From positions 441,980 through 497,749 of the forward strand of contig CP070761.1 in assembly GCA_020348985.1 (NCBI GenBank): a stretch of DNA of 55,770 nt, written 5' to 3'. The notes under the pieces are model-generated. The model saw only the letters and a program-made list of their open reading frames with translations, was not told the origin of the DNA and did no database searches. The position numbers and the translations under genes are program-made. Positions 1 through 8,641 of this stretch are shown one piece after another (within the stretch, counting starts at the first letter, position 1; every line of letters begins with the position of its first letter). Source of the DNA: Candidatus Thorarchaeota archaeon. GTDB taxonomy: Archaea; Asgardarchaeota; Thorarchaeia; Thorarchaeales; Thorarchaeaceae.

Positions 1-36
1 GAAGAAACAAGCAGCACAATGAGCAATAGATGATGG

Positions 37-109
37 TAGCCCCGCCAGGATTCGAACCTGGGTCGTGGGGACCAAAACCCCAAATGTTGGACCACTGCAC
101 CACGGGGCT
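37..109 (-). tRNA. tRNA-Gln (TTG)
   Basis: The minus strand folds into a complete cloverleaf. The 7-bp acceptor pairs AGCCCCG with CGGGGCT, the discriminator is A, and an encoded CCA follows at 34-36. The anticodon stem TGGGG/CCCCA encloses loop TTTTGGT, giving anticodon TTG (Gln, CAA codons). The T-loop is TTCGAAT. No intron is seen. Confidence 0.95.
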
Positions 110-137
110 ATTACTGACTGGGAGTCTCTGAGAAGGC

Positions 138-452
138 CTATTGAGATATTCCGAAGGGAATTCCCTTCTCCAAGATCTCTTCGGGAATTCTCTCCTTCCA
201 TCTTTCTAGGAAGGCGACCTCCCACTTTCGCTGCTTCTCATCGAGTCTCATATCGTCGGGCAACATGCAGGTAATCCGGTCAATGACTGGATACCATCGA
301 CCACATCCACCACATGTAATGAGAGCCTCGTCGATCTCCTCGACATCATCATCATTAACACGCATGGTGTGCGAGTCGAAGACAGCAAGGTCCAACGGCC
401 CCTCACAGTCCTCAGCAGGGCACTTCAAGAGATCCATCAGCCAGCGCTTCAT
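138..452 (-). CDS. Trm112-family zinc-binding protein
   Basis: This 104-residue protein begins with the Trm112 signature MKRWLMDLLKCP and has a second cysteine cluster (CGGCGRWYP, about residues 47-55) followed by ITCMLPDDMR. Family knowledge: Trm112 proteins are small zinc-ribbon activators that stabilise SAM-dependent methyltransferases acting on tRNA, rRNA and release factors. The length is close to other archaeal and bacterial members. The ATG lies about 40 bp downstream of a TATA-like element. It is transcribed away from the glycine cleavage operon, and its methyltransferase partner is not identifiable nearby. Confidence 0.8.
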   Translation of the reverse strand: MKRWLMDLLKCPAEDCEGPLDLAVFDSHTMRVNDDDVEEIDEALITCGGCGRWYPVIDRITCMLPDDMRLDEKQRKWEVAFLERWKERIPEEILEKGIPFGISQ

Positions 453-494
453 CTTCTACTCCGCCTATGGTCGGTCTATCGCCTCACGATGTGC

Positions 495-504
495 GTTTAA
501 AAAT
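495..504 (-). promoter_or_regulatory. TATA box for the Trm112-like gene
   Basis: The minus-strand sequence ATTTTTAAAC lies about 45 bp upstream of the Trm112 ATG, consistent with an archaeal TATA box and a leader of roughly 20 nt. Confidence 0.5.
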
Positions 505-584
505 GATTCCAAGCAATCGAGCGTTGTTTATCCGAAAGGCTAATTGGGGGACACGAACCGCACAAATCAAACCAACCGTACCGG

Positions 585-2003
585 GTGGTGGCGTCAATAG
601 AATTCAGTCATCCCTATCTACCAATAACCAGTGACTCCGAAAAGGAAATGCTCGAGGCCATTAACAAGGAGTCTCTGGAAGACCTCTTTTGCAATATCCC
701 TGAGGAGTTCAGACTCAAACATGAACTTGACCTACCTGAGTCTCATACAGAAATGGAAGTTGCAGCGAGGATTCGAGAGCTAGCTGGGAAGAACATGCCA
801 AGCACTTCAGGACGCGTTTTCCTAGGTGCAGGTGTAGGTATTCACTACATACCGGCTGTAGTATCATCCCTAGCATCAAGGTCTGAATTCCTGACGTCCT
901 ATACAAGCTATCAACCTGAGATCAGCCAAGGAATGCTTCAGACACTGTTTGAGTATCAGAGCTTCATGGCTGAACTGCTCGAGATTGACGTTGTAAACAG
1001 CAGCATGTATGACATGGCGACTGCTCTTGGAGAGGCCGCTAAAATGGCAACGCGCGTAAAGAAGGGACGGTCGAAATTCCTGGTTCCCGGCACGATCAAT
1101 CCGATCAATCTCAAGGTCTTACATACTTACACTGATCCAGTTGGTATCGAAGTAGAGCAAGTTGAGTATGACAGTAAAAGCGGTCTTCTTTCTTTGTCAG
1201 ATCTGGAATCCAAGCTCGACGACCAAGTTGCGGGAGTCTATGTTGAAAACCCAAGCTATCTCGGTTTCCTAGAAACCCAAGTAGACCAGATTGAAGAAGC
1301 TACTCATCAGGCAGGTGCTCTTTTGGTTGCTGGTGTGGATGTATTGTCACTTGGACTTATACGACCTCCCGGGGATTACAGTGCAGACATCGTCATAGGG
1401 GAAGGACAGGTTCTGGGCTCTCCAATAACATATGGTGGACCCTTGCTGGGCATCTTTGGCTGCATTGACGACATGAAGATAATCCGACAAATGCCGGGGC
1501 GCCTTGTAGGAATCACTCGTACTACTGATGAACCCCACGAGCAAGGCTTCGTTCTGACACTCAGCCCTAGGGAGCAGCACATCAGGCGGGAACGCGCTAC
1601 CAGCAACATTTGCTCCAACCAAGCGATTGCCGCCGTGACTGCAGCAATTTACATTGCTGTTATGGGTCCTGTCGGAATCCGCCAACTCAGTGAGACTATT
1701 GCGCTCAAATCGAACTACGCAGCCAAGATGATCGATGAGATACCTGGTGCCAAAGCTCCCTCAATCGGTTCTTCGTTCTGGAAGGAATTCGTTGTCACCT
1801 TTGAAAACAACACAACTGCTCATCACGTTCACAGTGAGCTTCTCAAGAAGGGCTTTCATGGTGGCAAGATCCTAACAAATGAGTTTCCACGCCTTGGTGA
1901 ATCAATGCTATTCTGTGTTACAGAGTTTCATTCCGAGGATGCAATAGTGGGAATGGCAGGTGCCTTGCGTGACATTCTAACCAACGGAGGTGGTGCCAAA
2001 TGA
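585..2003 (+). CDS. gcvPA: Glycine dehydrogenase (decarboxylating) subunit 1
   Basis: The N-terminal half of the split glycine cleavage P-protein, 472 residues. It pairs with GcvPB to form the PLP-dependent decarboxylase that passes the aminomethyl group of glycine to the lipoyl H-protein. Visible hallmarks are HPYLPITSDSEKEMLEAI near the N terminus and YTSYQPEISQG at 106-116. GTG was taken as start, with a second GTG directly after it. The stop overlaps the gcvPB ATG by 4 bp, implying translational coupling. The T-, H- and L-proteins are not in this window. Confidence 0.95.
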   Translation: MVASIEFSHPYLPITSDSEKEMLEAINKESLEDLFCNIPEEFRLKHELDLPESHTEMEVAARIRELAGKNMPSTSGRVFLGAGVGIHYIPAVVSSLASRSEFLTSYTSYQPEISQGMLQTLFEYQSFMAELLEIDVVNSSMYDMATALGEAAKMATRVKKGRSKFLVPGTINPINLKVLHTYTDPVGIEVEQVEYDSKSGLLSLSDLESKLDDQVAGVYVENPSYLGFLETQVDQIEEATHQAGALLVAGVDVLSLGLIRPPGDYSADIVIGEGQVLGSPITYGGPLLGIFGCIDDMKIIRQMPGRLVGITRTTDEPHEQGFVLTLSPREQHIRRERATSNICSNQAIAAVTAAIYIAVMGPVGIRQLSETIALKSNYAAKMIDEIPGAKAPSIGSSFWKEFVVTFENNTTAHHVHSELLKKGFHGGKILTNEFPRLGESMLFCVTEFHSEDAIVGMAGALRDILTNGGGAK

Positions 2004-3550
2004 AGCTGCCAGAATATCGCCAAGCTAAATGGAGGGAACCACTCCTGTTTGAGCGGTCTAAACAGGGAGTTTTGGGACATCTGGCTCCTCGTGTAAGTGA
2101 GAGTCTCCGGAAGTCAGTCGGTCCAGTTGGTTCCATTATTCCTTCTGAGTTGAGCAGGAAGCACGCTCCTAAGCTTCCGGAGGTTTCGGAAGTTCAGGCA
2201 GTGCGACACTATACCAGGCTTTCACAGATGAACTTCTCAGTCTCTTCAGGCACATACCCGCTCGGTAGCTGTACTATGAAGTACAATCCGATCGTTAATG
2301 ATCAGGCAGCCGGAAGCGACGGATTCGCTTGGCTTCATCCCTACCAGGATGTGTCTATGACACAGGGAGCGCTCGAGTTGATGTGGGAGCTTGAGCGATG
2401 GTTGGCAGAGATTACCGGAATGGATGCAACAACGCTTCAGCCATCTGCAGGAGCGCAGGGAGAGTTCACAGGAGTTCTCTTGATGAGAGAATACCATCGG
2501 AGCGTTAGCGGTGAATCAAATGGCAGGGACGAGATGTTGATTCCTGATGCCGCCCACGGTACTAATCCAGCGTCAGCCGCGATGGCAGGATACAAGGTTG
2601 TAGTTCTTCCCTCAAGCCAGGAAGGTCTCGTGGACACTGAGGCAGTGAAGAGCGTTGCTGGACCCAAAACGGCAGGACTCATGTTAACGAATCCCAATAC
2701 AATAGGGGTCTTTGAGAAGGATATCAAGGAGGTTTCGGGTATCGTTCATGATGCCGGCGGCCTTCTGTACTATGATGGCGCGAATTTCAATGCCATTATG
2801 GGGATAACACGGCCCGGAGACATGGGATTCGATGTTGTACATCTGAACCTACACAAGACCTTCTCCACTCCCCACGGCGGTGGTGGGCCTGGTGCGGGAC
2901 CTGTAGGAGTCAAAGACAAGCTAGCTGAATACCTTCCCATACCACGAGTTGTGAGGACCGACGAAGGCCTATTTGATCTCAGTTACGACTATCCCAATTC
3001 GATTGGCAAAGTTCACGGCTTCTATGGGAATTTTGGCGTTCTTGTGAGGGCATATACATTCATCTATGCACTAGGCAGACGGGGCTTAAGGCGTGCGTCG
3101 GAATCAGCAGTACTAAATGCCAATTACGTTGCTGAACATGTTTGTAGCATTCGTGGTTTGAGTCTGCCCTACTCTCAAGACGATCCCAGAATGCACGAAT
3201 GTGTCATCTCGGCGAAGCAGCTAGAAGAAGAAACAGGGGTCACAGCGATGGACATTGCAAAGCGACTCTTAGACTTTGGAATCCATGCACCCACAGTCTA
3301 CTTCCCTTTGATTGTCCCTGAGGCGTTGATGATCGAACCAACAGAGAGCGAATCAAGACAGGAGCTCGACTACTTCATTGAAGTGATGAATCAAATCTCA
3401 GACGAAGCCTACGAATCTCCTGATAAGGTCAAGAACGCTCCCTACTCAACGGCCTTCCGGCATCTTGATGAGTATCGAGCTGCTCATCCTAAGACGCTGG
3501 CATTATCGTGGCGCATGTACAATGAGAAATTTGCAGGTGATGATGATTGA
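2000..3550 (+). CDS. gcvPB: Glycine dehydrogenase (decarboxylating) subunit 2
   Basis: The C-terminal half of the split P-protein, 516 residues. The PLP lysine is K286 in HKTFSTPHGGGGPGAG (285-300). The family's CTMKYNP motif is at 91-97 and PDAAHGTNPAS at 182-192. It forms a heterotetramer with GcvPA. The gene overlaps its neighbours at both ends (4 bp with gcvPA, and the downstream TTG start lies inside its stop region), so this is a tight operon. Confidence 0.95.
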   Translation: MKLPEYRQAKWREPLLFERSKQGVLGHLAPRVSESLRKSVGPVGSIIPSELSRKHAPKLPEVSEVQAVRHYTRLSQMNFSVSSGTYPLGSCTMKYNPIVNDQAAGSDGFAWLHPYQDVSMTQGALELMWELERWLAEITGMDATTLQPSAGAQGEFTGVLLMREYHRSVSGESNGRDEMLIPDAAHGTNPASAAMAGYKVVVLPSSQEGLVDTEAVKSVAGPKTAGLMLTNPNTIGVFEKDIKEVSGIVHDAGGLLYYDGANFNAIMGITRPGDMGFDVVHLNLHKTFSTPHGGGGPGAGPVGVKDKLAEYLPIPRVVRTDEGLFDLSYDYPNSIGKVHGFYGNFGVLVRAYTFIYALGRRGLRRASESAVLNANYVAEHVCSIRGLSLPYSQDDPRMHECVISAKQLEEETGVTAMDIAKRLLDFGIHAPTVYFPLIVPEALMIEPTESESRQELDYFIEVMNQISDEAYESPDKVKNAPYSTAFRHLDEYRAAHPKTLALSWRMYNEKFAGDDD

Positions 3551-3918
3551 AGCTTGAGAGAAACGTGAACTCGCACAAGATAGTCTTTGAAGCAAAAGAC
3601 ATCGGTAAGGACCTGCTCATTGCTATCTTTGGAGGAGATGAGCATCATATTGGCGGTGTGGCAATCGCCTATCCGACTGAAAGCCATTACCGAACTGCGA
3701 CAACCGTGAGCCTGAGCTCAATGGCGTTCCCTGGACACAAAGACTACGTTGTTGCCAACACTGCCGCAGAGAAGATCGCCAAGGCCCTAGAAACTCCCAC
3801 AGTTGTTGCAGTTGGTATTCACATTGACAATGCGCCATGGGAGACGATAGAGGCAGTCATCAAGGCAGTGGATGAGCTCGTTGACGAATTCATTGCGCAA
3901 TATGGAAAGCCTGAATAA
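3547..3918 (+). CDS. LpdD-like (UbiD-associated) conserved protein
   Basis: A 123-residue protein starting with TTG inside the gcvPB stop. The core GGVAIAYPTESHYRTATTVS, the segment MAFPGHKDYVVANTAAEKIA and VVAVGIHIDNAPWETIEAVI resemble the small domain described as LpdD-like, a chaperone for prenylated flavin in UbiD-type decarboxylases. That assignment comes from remembered motif shape and is uncertain. There is no signal peptide or membrane segment. Its position between gcvPB and a ubiquitin-like gene does not point to a decarboxylase partner, and no UbiD or UbiX is in the window. Confidence 0.55.
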   Translation: MKLERNVNSHKIVFEAKDIGKDLLIAIFGGDEHHIGGVAIAYPTESHYRTATTVSLSSMAFPGHKDYVVANTAAEKIAKALETPTVVAVGIHIDNAPWETIEAVIKAVDELVDEFIAQYGKPE

Positions 3919-3951
3919 CGTTTCCCAGAATGGGTTGGCGGGGTCAGCCAG

Positions 3952-4233
3952 TTGCGAATCCAATTCAAGTGCTTCGGTCCGATAAGAAGAGCCCTAGGTA
4001 CAAAGCTCCTAGATATCGAAGCTGAAGAGGGATCGACAGTCGGTGATATTGTTGATAAGGTCGTTGAGATGGGCGGAGAAGAGGTTCGTGATCTAGTCAA
4101 GCCTCAGGGCAGAATCAGTGGCAATCTCATCATTATGCTGAATCAAAAAGACGTAACCACTATTGGCGGTGTCACGACCATAGTCAAAGAGGGTGATACC
4201 GTTTCGCTTCTACCTCACGTCCAGGGTGGTTAG
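3952..4233 (+). CDS. MoaD/ThiS-type ubiquitin-like protein (SAMP-like)
   Basis: A 93-residue beta-grasp protein beginning RIQFKCFGPIRRALGTK and ending in the exposed diglycine HVQGG. Members are adenylated at the terminal glycine by an E1-like enzyme. They act as sulfur carriers (molybdopterin, tRNA thiolation) or as archaeal protein modifiers (SAMPs). The start is TTG. It lies 6 bp upstream of the radical SAM tRNA methylthiotransferase gene. A sulfur-delivery role for tRNA modification would fit that context but is inference. Confidence 0.8.
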   Translation: MRIQFKCFGPIRRALGTKLLDIEAEEGSTVGDIVDKVVEMGGEEVRDLVKPQGRISGNLIIMLNQKDVTTIGGVTTIVKEGDTVSLLPHVQGG

Positions 4234-4239
4234 GCCGTC

Positions 4240-5529
4240 ATGAGTAGCACGTTCTATCTCGAAACCTATGGGTGCTCTTTGAACAAGGCCGACTCGGACA
4301 TCATTGTCGGTCGACTTCATGACATAGGCCTCTCGAGAAATGAAACCCCAAATGATGCAGATCTAATAATCGTCAACACTTGCGGTGTGAAGGAGCCTAC
4401 TGAGGACCGAGCAATACACCGAATTACAGAGCTCACTCAGATTGGCCGTCCTATAGTAGTCACTGGATGCCTTCCCAGAATATCATTGCCGCGCCTGAAG
4501 AGTGCAGTACCGTCTTTTGCAGCAATTCTCGGACCTCAGTCAATTGACTCTCTCGGCGCAGTCATTTTGCGAGTTCTCAAAGGTGAGAGGGGGATTATGC
4601 ATCTCGACTCTGATCAGAGCTCGAAACTGCAATTCTTTGAAGGACCTCCGGAAACCGTTGTATGTACTGTACCAATCTGTGAAGGTTGTCTCGGACACTG
4701 TACATATTGCGCCGTCAGAACTGCACGTGGCGAAGTGCGAAGCTATTCGATAGATGAGATAACGGAAGTTGTCCGCAGATGCACTCATCTTGGATATCGA
4801 GAGATAAGACTCACGTCACAAGACTCTGGAGCATTCGGGGCTGATTCTGGTGAGACATTGGTACAGCTTCTAAAGAGACTGGACACTATTCCAGGTGAAC
4901 ACATGTTCAGGCTGGGTATGTTCAACCCAGACCTTGTCATCGATTCCTTGTCGAGCATGCTGGATGTTATGAAGTCCAATCACTTCTTCCGTTTCTTTCA
5001 CGCACCACTACAATCCGGAAGTGACAGAGTCCTAGAATCCATGGGTCGCAAATACAGCCTGAACGAGTGGTTGCAGGTGGTTACCGACATAAGAGGGAGA
5101 TTCCCAGATTCCACGATTGCCACTGACATCATAGTTGGCTTCCCTGGCGAAACCGAAGATGATTTCGACCAGACTGTCGAACTCATCTCGAGAGTGCGAC
5201 CAGAGGTCGTCAATATCTCGAAATACGGCGACCGACCCGGAACCATCGCATCAAAGTCAAAGGACAAGGTGGACACCGAAGTCAAGAAGGACCGCAGTAG
5301 ACGATTATCTAGACTAGTCTGGGATCAGGCCACAGAGATGAACAAAGCTTGGATCGGGCGAGCAGTTGAGGTTCTTGTCACGGAAGGGGCTCCGAAGGGC
5401 GGATTACTTTGTAGAACCAAGTCCTACAAGCCAGTTATAGTCCATAGTGATCTGAATCTGGGGGAGACCTTAGAAGTCACAATATCATCTGCAGAAAAGA
5501 GTCATCTTACAGGAACTGTCAACCCCTAG
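4240..5529 (+). CDS. Threonylcarbamoyladenosine tRNA methylthiotransferase (MtaB/CDKAL1 type)
   Basis: 429 residues with the methylthiotransferase order. The N-terminal UPF0004 domain has three cluster cysteines (C12 in YGCSLNK, C48 in NTCGV, C77 in TGCLPR). The radical SAM motif is CLGHCTYC (C150, C154, C157), and the C terminus resembles a TRAM domain (GRAVEVLVTEG onward). Family knowledge: it adds a methylthio group to t6A37 of ANN-decoding tRNAs. The 3' end overlaps the convergent dehydrogenase gene by 11 bp. Confidence 0.9.
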   Translation: MSSTFYLETYGCSLNKADSDIIVGRLHDIGLSRNETPNDADLIIVNTCGVKEPTEDRAIHRITELTQIGRPIVVTGCLPRISLPRLKSAVPSFAAILGPQSIDSLGAVILRVLKGERGIMHLDSDQSSKLQFFEGPPETVVCTVPICEGCLGHCTYCAVRTARGEVRSYSIDEITEVVRRCTHLGYREIRLTSQDSGAFGADSGETLVQLLKRLDTIPGEHMFRLGMFNPDLVIDSLSSMLDVMKSNHFFRFFHAPLQSGSDRVLESMGRKYSLNEWLQVVTDIRGRFPDSTIATDIIVGFPGETEDDFDQTVELISRVRPEVVNISKYGDRPGTIASKSKDKVDTEVKKDRSRRLSRLVWDQATEMNKAWIGRAVEVLVTEGAPKGGLLCRTKSYKPVIVHSDLNLGETLEVTISSAEKSHLTGTVNP

Positions 5530-6529
5530 AACGGACTTCTATCTCAACAACCTGTCCAGTTTTCGCACTTTTCCTAGTTGCTTCGACAATCTCGAGGGCA
5601 GCGATTCCATCTTCGAGGCCTACTTGTGGTTTTTCACCGCTTTCTATGCATCCTAAGAAGTCACTAATCACTTCTCCAAGAGGCTCTCCATAGACTTTGA
5701 TTGTTGCACCCTTTTCATGTAGTCTAATCGTTCTGCTGTCAGCAGACGGTTCTTGATCAAGATCCTGAACTTTGATAATCTGTGCGAACAAATCGAGGCT
5801 TAGAGTTCCCTTTGTGCCTGAAACATCAAGATTTCTCCTCCTTCCTACGTACTGGCGTGACAGAAGAAACAAGTGTTCAGTACCATCTTCGAAGCTAATC
5901 ATGACCGTTCCAGCATTGAAGATGCCACCTTCACTATTGCCTTGAGCATACAGGCGCGCTCTCCCACTACTGATTCTGGCCATTATGTCGAAGTCATGAA
6001 CTCCAATGTCAACAAAGACATCTCCCAGAGCCGGGATTCGTTCAGGTTGGACAAAACCTCTCCGATCATGAATGACGGAACGAGGTGTGCCAATATCACC
6101 TGATTTGATGAGGCTAAGAGCTCTACTTAGAACTGGATTGTAGATCTCCGAATGCGAAATCACAGCAATGATGCCATTATCCTGAAGGGCTTCTGCGACT
6201 TTCTTTGCCTCCTCTAAGGTATCTGCCAATGGCTTTTCGATTAAGACTCCCTTTATGTTACCGAAGTTCTTTGCGATATCCTTCGCTATGTCGGCGTGCG
6301 TACTTGAAGGAGTAGAGATTATCACTCCATCCAAGTCAACCTCCGAAAGCATGGTTCGATAATCCTTGTATGCCTTCACGCCGTATTTCTTGGCTTCAGA
6401 TTCTGCTCGTGCTAAATCTTGGTCAGCGACTGCAACAAGCGCACGCACGCTGTTCAATACACGCGCATGAATACGGCCCATGTTTCCTGCCCCGATGATT
6501 CCTATCTTGGGAGTCGTCATCATCCTCAT
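5519..6529 (-). CDS. Gfo/Idh/MocA family NAD(P)-dependent oxidoreductase
   Basis: 336 residues. The N-terminal Rossmann fold carries GIIGAGNMGRIHARVL, then IISTPSSTHADIA and the family's EKPLADT motif containing the catalytic lysine. The C-terminal domain fits the GFO_IDH_MocA_C fold. Family members oxidise or reduce sugars, often nucleotide-linked or inositol-type; the substrate cannot be read from sequence. The gene is convergent with, and slightly overlaps, the methylthiotransferase gene. Confidence 0.88.
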   Translation of the reverse strand: MRMMTTPKIGIIGAGNMGRIHARVLNSVRALVAVADQDLARAESEAKKYGVKAYKDYRTMLSEVDLDGVIISTPSSTHADIAKDIAKNFGNIKGVLIEKPLADTLEEAKKVAEALQDNGIIAVISHSEIYNPVLSRALSLIKSGDIGTPRSVIHDRRGFVQPERIPALGDVFVDIGVHDFDIMARISSGRARLYAQGNSEGGIFNAGTVMISFEDGTEHLFLLSRQYVGRRRNLDVSGTKGTLSLDLFAQIIKVQDLDQEPSADSRTIRLHEKGATIKVYGEPLGEVISDFLGCIESGEKPQVGLEDGIAALEIVEATRKSAKTGQVVEIEVRSRG

Positions 6530-6717
6530 CTCGTAGGGAATTAAGAAGCTCCCACAGTGCTAGGCCTTTATACATTGCCATTGTCATGCATTGAACTGCC
6601 TTAACGCGCTCTTGGACCAGGTTGCGTCCGTTCTGACTGCTTTTTTCCATCTGTCAACCAGCATTCTGTTGGAATGCGCCGTGGGTACCTTATATCGCTG
6701 AAGAAGCACCTAGTAAC

Positions 6718-6905
6718 TGAAAGTACTGAAGGAAAGAGGAAACTTCCAGGGTCCTCCGGATGAGTGGGTTTAAGCAAGACCTCTCGATGCGCCTCCCTCC
6801 CAACTCGGCTCTCACCACCATCCACTGTATTGGAGGACCCATCCTTCTGGAACACTAACCCCTCTCTCATCCCCCGGCCAGCCTCTGTTCTATAGAGGTC
6901 GGCCG
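6718..6905 (+). ncRNA. Candidate structured RNA in a 430-bp gene-free gap
   Basis: No convincing gene lies between 6530 and 6961. The segment can fold into a long rod. TTCCAG (6745-6750) pairs with CTGGAA (6848-6853). GGTCCTCC (6751-6758) pairs with GGAGGACC (6833-6840). GGAT (6759-6762) pairs with ATCC (6821-6824), and GTGG (6765-6768) with CCAC (6816-6819). A separate hairpin pairs CGGCC/CCTCT (6876-6887) with AGAGG/CGGCC. A TATA-like CTTATATC at 6689-6696 could drive a plus-strand transcript. The conserved RNase P and SRP RNA motifs were not found, so the identity is unknown. Confidence 0.35.
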
Positions 6906-6961
6906 CCATGGTGGATGCCATTGCGATTTTGAGAAGAAGAACAGCATGTGAGAATGAGTGG

Positions 6962-7046
6962 TGCGGAGGGCGAGATTTGAACTCGCGAACACCTACGTGA
7001 CTAGGCCCTCAACCTAGCGCCTTTGGCCAGGCTTGGCAACCTCCGC
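6962..7046 (-). tRNA. tRNA-Leu (GAG)
   Basis: An 85-nt type II tRNA. The acceptor GCGGAGG pairs with CCTCCGC, the discriminator is A, and CCA is encoded at 6959-6961. The anticodon stem CTAGG/CCTAG encloses TTGAGGG, giving anticodon GAG. A long variable arm (TCACGTAGGTGTTC region) fits leucine. The T-loop is TTCAAAT. No intron is seen. Confidence 0.95.
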
Positions 7047-7227
7047 ACGTCTAGATGTCGTCTTTAGGCTGTCAATACCACTCCGATTTCTATCCGGTGA
7101 TAAGGATTTCTGTATTTTCTAAGTTGAGAGTCATGCATATGATATTCTCCAGAGAATCACAGACAAGTCTCTGGGTCAAAACAATCCATCATATGAAACA
7201 CATATCAGCCACGGCTCTTAACGGGCA

Positions 7228-7908
7228 TTGGTGAAATGTTTGGCCATAACTATACGCTGTCTAGCACATGCAAGCTTTCAAATCAAGACAGAGACCCAGA
7301 ACATCTACATTGACCCTTCAACACAACATACGGATCTGAAGGAGAAGGATTTCGAGCCTGCAGATTTGATTCTTGTGACTCATCCCCATCAGGATCACTT
7401 CGACAAGAAACTCCTCAAGAAGATCCGTAAGTTAGGGAGCCCGATTATTGCACCTCCAAGTGTACGAGAACAGATGAAGGGTGGTGTGGTCTGGGATGTT
7501 GGGCCCGGACAGTTCATGCAGTTGAGCAGCGGAATCGACGTCAGGGCCGTTGACGCCTACAACATCAAGAGATTCCGACCGAATGGTGAACCTTTCCATC
7601 CCAAAGGCCAGGGTGTCGGCTATATTCTGAAGATTGAGGGTAAGAGAATCTACCACGCGGGGGACACCGATCTAATTCCGGAGATGGAGGGTTTATTCAA
7701 CATAGACGTTGCACTACTTCCCAGTGGTGACACCTACACAATGGACATCGCCGAAGCGTCGGAAGCCGCAACAATGATCAATCCAGAAGTGGCAATCCCG
7801 ATGCACCTCAAAGGATCAGACCCGGAGGTCTTCAAAAATAACGTCGAGGGCAAATCCTCGACAAAGGTTGTCATTCTTGGCGAAGGTGAAGAATACACAC
7901 TAGAGTGA
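7228..7908 (+). CDS. Metallo-beta-lactamase-fold hydrolase (UPF0173-like)
   Basis: About 226 residues of the MBL superfamily. The zinc motif is THPHQDHFD, a later metal residue is in YHAGDTDLIPEM, and AIPMHLKGSD lies near the end. These features and the short size match the UPF0173 group of archaeal and bacterial hydrolases, whose substrates are mostly unknown. TTG at 7228 and the GTG that follows are both possible starts. The gene is monocistronic. Confidence 0.85.
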   Translation: MVKCLAITIRCLAHASFQIKTETQNIYIDPSTQHTDLKEKDFEPADLILVTHPHQDHFDKKLLKKIRKLGSPIIAPPSVREQMKGGVVWDVGPGQFMQLSSGIDVRAVDAYNIKRFRPNGEPFHPKGQGVGYILKIEGKRIYHAGDTDLIPEMEGLFNIDVALLPSGDTYTMDIAEASEAATMINPEVAIPMHLKGSDPEVFKNNVEGKSSTKVVILGEGEEYTLE

Positions 7909-8263
7909 ACAGAGCCCTTCTGTTAGAAAACGAAGTTGATTGACGCTTATCTTCCTAGTATGCTGGGAGATGTTGGAGAGATTAGTTCCTGAGAGATGCT
8001 GCAGGGACAAATACGCGGAGACTAGGAACATGCAGTTTCTGATATCGTCCTATCTCCCCGTAAGTTCAGAATTGAGTCGATAGCAAGGACTATCTAGTAG
8101 TTCCCGCGAGCCACTCAAAGAAAGCTGATTGCGCTCGCTTCTTCTTGTTCTTCTTTTGATTGCTTAGTTTCATTTTTCATACTTCCAGTCATGAAACTCC
8201 TTGTTGAGGCTAAAAGACGTTTAGGCAGCTGCACATGAATCTACACAAAGTAGTACATCATTC
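7909..8263. other. Gene-free stretch
   Basis: No open frame with family resemblance, no tRNA and no strong repeat was found here. Part of it may be decayed sequence of the nucleoside phosphorylase relic immediately to the right, but no further phosphorylase motif could be read in any frame. Confidence 0.4.
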
Positions 8264-8473
8264 CTAGTCTTTAGCGTGCAGCTGGAAGCTTACTTCCATC
8301 GCATTATCAAACATTGACGAGCCAAGCCTAGATCTTTCAGGTGAACCAGGCAGCAGAACATACCGAGAAGTATCACCCTCCTTCAGATTGGGATGCGGAA
8401 CCTTGCCATCTAGGTTCCTCATTACTCTTGAATGAGCCATGAACCAGAATGTGCCTATTTGCCACATAGACAC
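8264..8473 (-). pseudogene. Relic of a uridine/nucleoside phosphorylase (N-terminal fragment)
   Basis: A 69-codon frame whose middle reads like the N terminus of uridine phosphorylase-family enzymes: PHPNLKEGD, then YVLLPGSPERS (the substrate-binding LPGDP region), then FDNAMEVSF. Full enzymes are about 250-280 residues. Here the frame stops soon after the third motif, and no later motifs are visible downstream. A short, truncated and probably non-functional remnant is the simplest reading. A small functional protein is unlikely. Confidence 0.5.
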
Positions 8474-8484
8474 TATGTGGCAAA
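8458..8484. repeat. Perfect 12-bp inverted repeat
   Basis: TTTGCCACATAG (8458-8469) and CTATGTGGCAAA (8473-8484) are perfect reverse complements separated by ACA. The repeat sits 7 bp beyond the 3' end of tRNA-Thr on the minus strand. It could form a hairpin in the tRNA read-through transcript or be a protein-binding site. Confidence 0.6.
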
Positions 8485-8490
8485 GTATGG

Positions 8491-8563
<73 letters not shown>

Positions 8564-8591
8564 TTGGTCAAACGTGCCTCCAATGGTGACT

Positions 8592-8601
8592 GCTATAAAA
8601 C
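8592..8601. promoter_or_regulatory. Possible bidirectional TATA element (tRNA-Thr / thiL)
   Basis: GCTATAAAAC lies 29-38 bp upstream of the tRNA-Thr 5' end on the minus strand and about 41-50 bp upstream of the thiL ATG on the plus strand. Either spacing fits an archaeal core promoter, so one AT-rich element may serve both divergent genes. Confidence 0.55.
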
Positions 8602-8641
8602 TTATCATGAACCCGGATTGAACCAACTGTGAGGCCTTCAT

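Noticed and set aside
6736..6750. GAGGAAACTTCC resembling the RNase P RNA CR-I motif
   Set aside because: The matching CR-V sequence and surrounding helices of RNase P RNA were not found on either strand.
6601..6921. 106-codon minus-strand frame in the gap before tRNA-Leu
   Set aside because: Composition is irregular, no domain or motif is visible, and it runs across the segments that pair into a rod. A structured RNA explains the sequence better.
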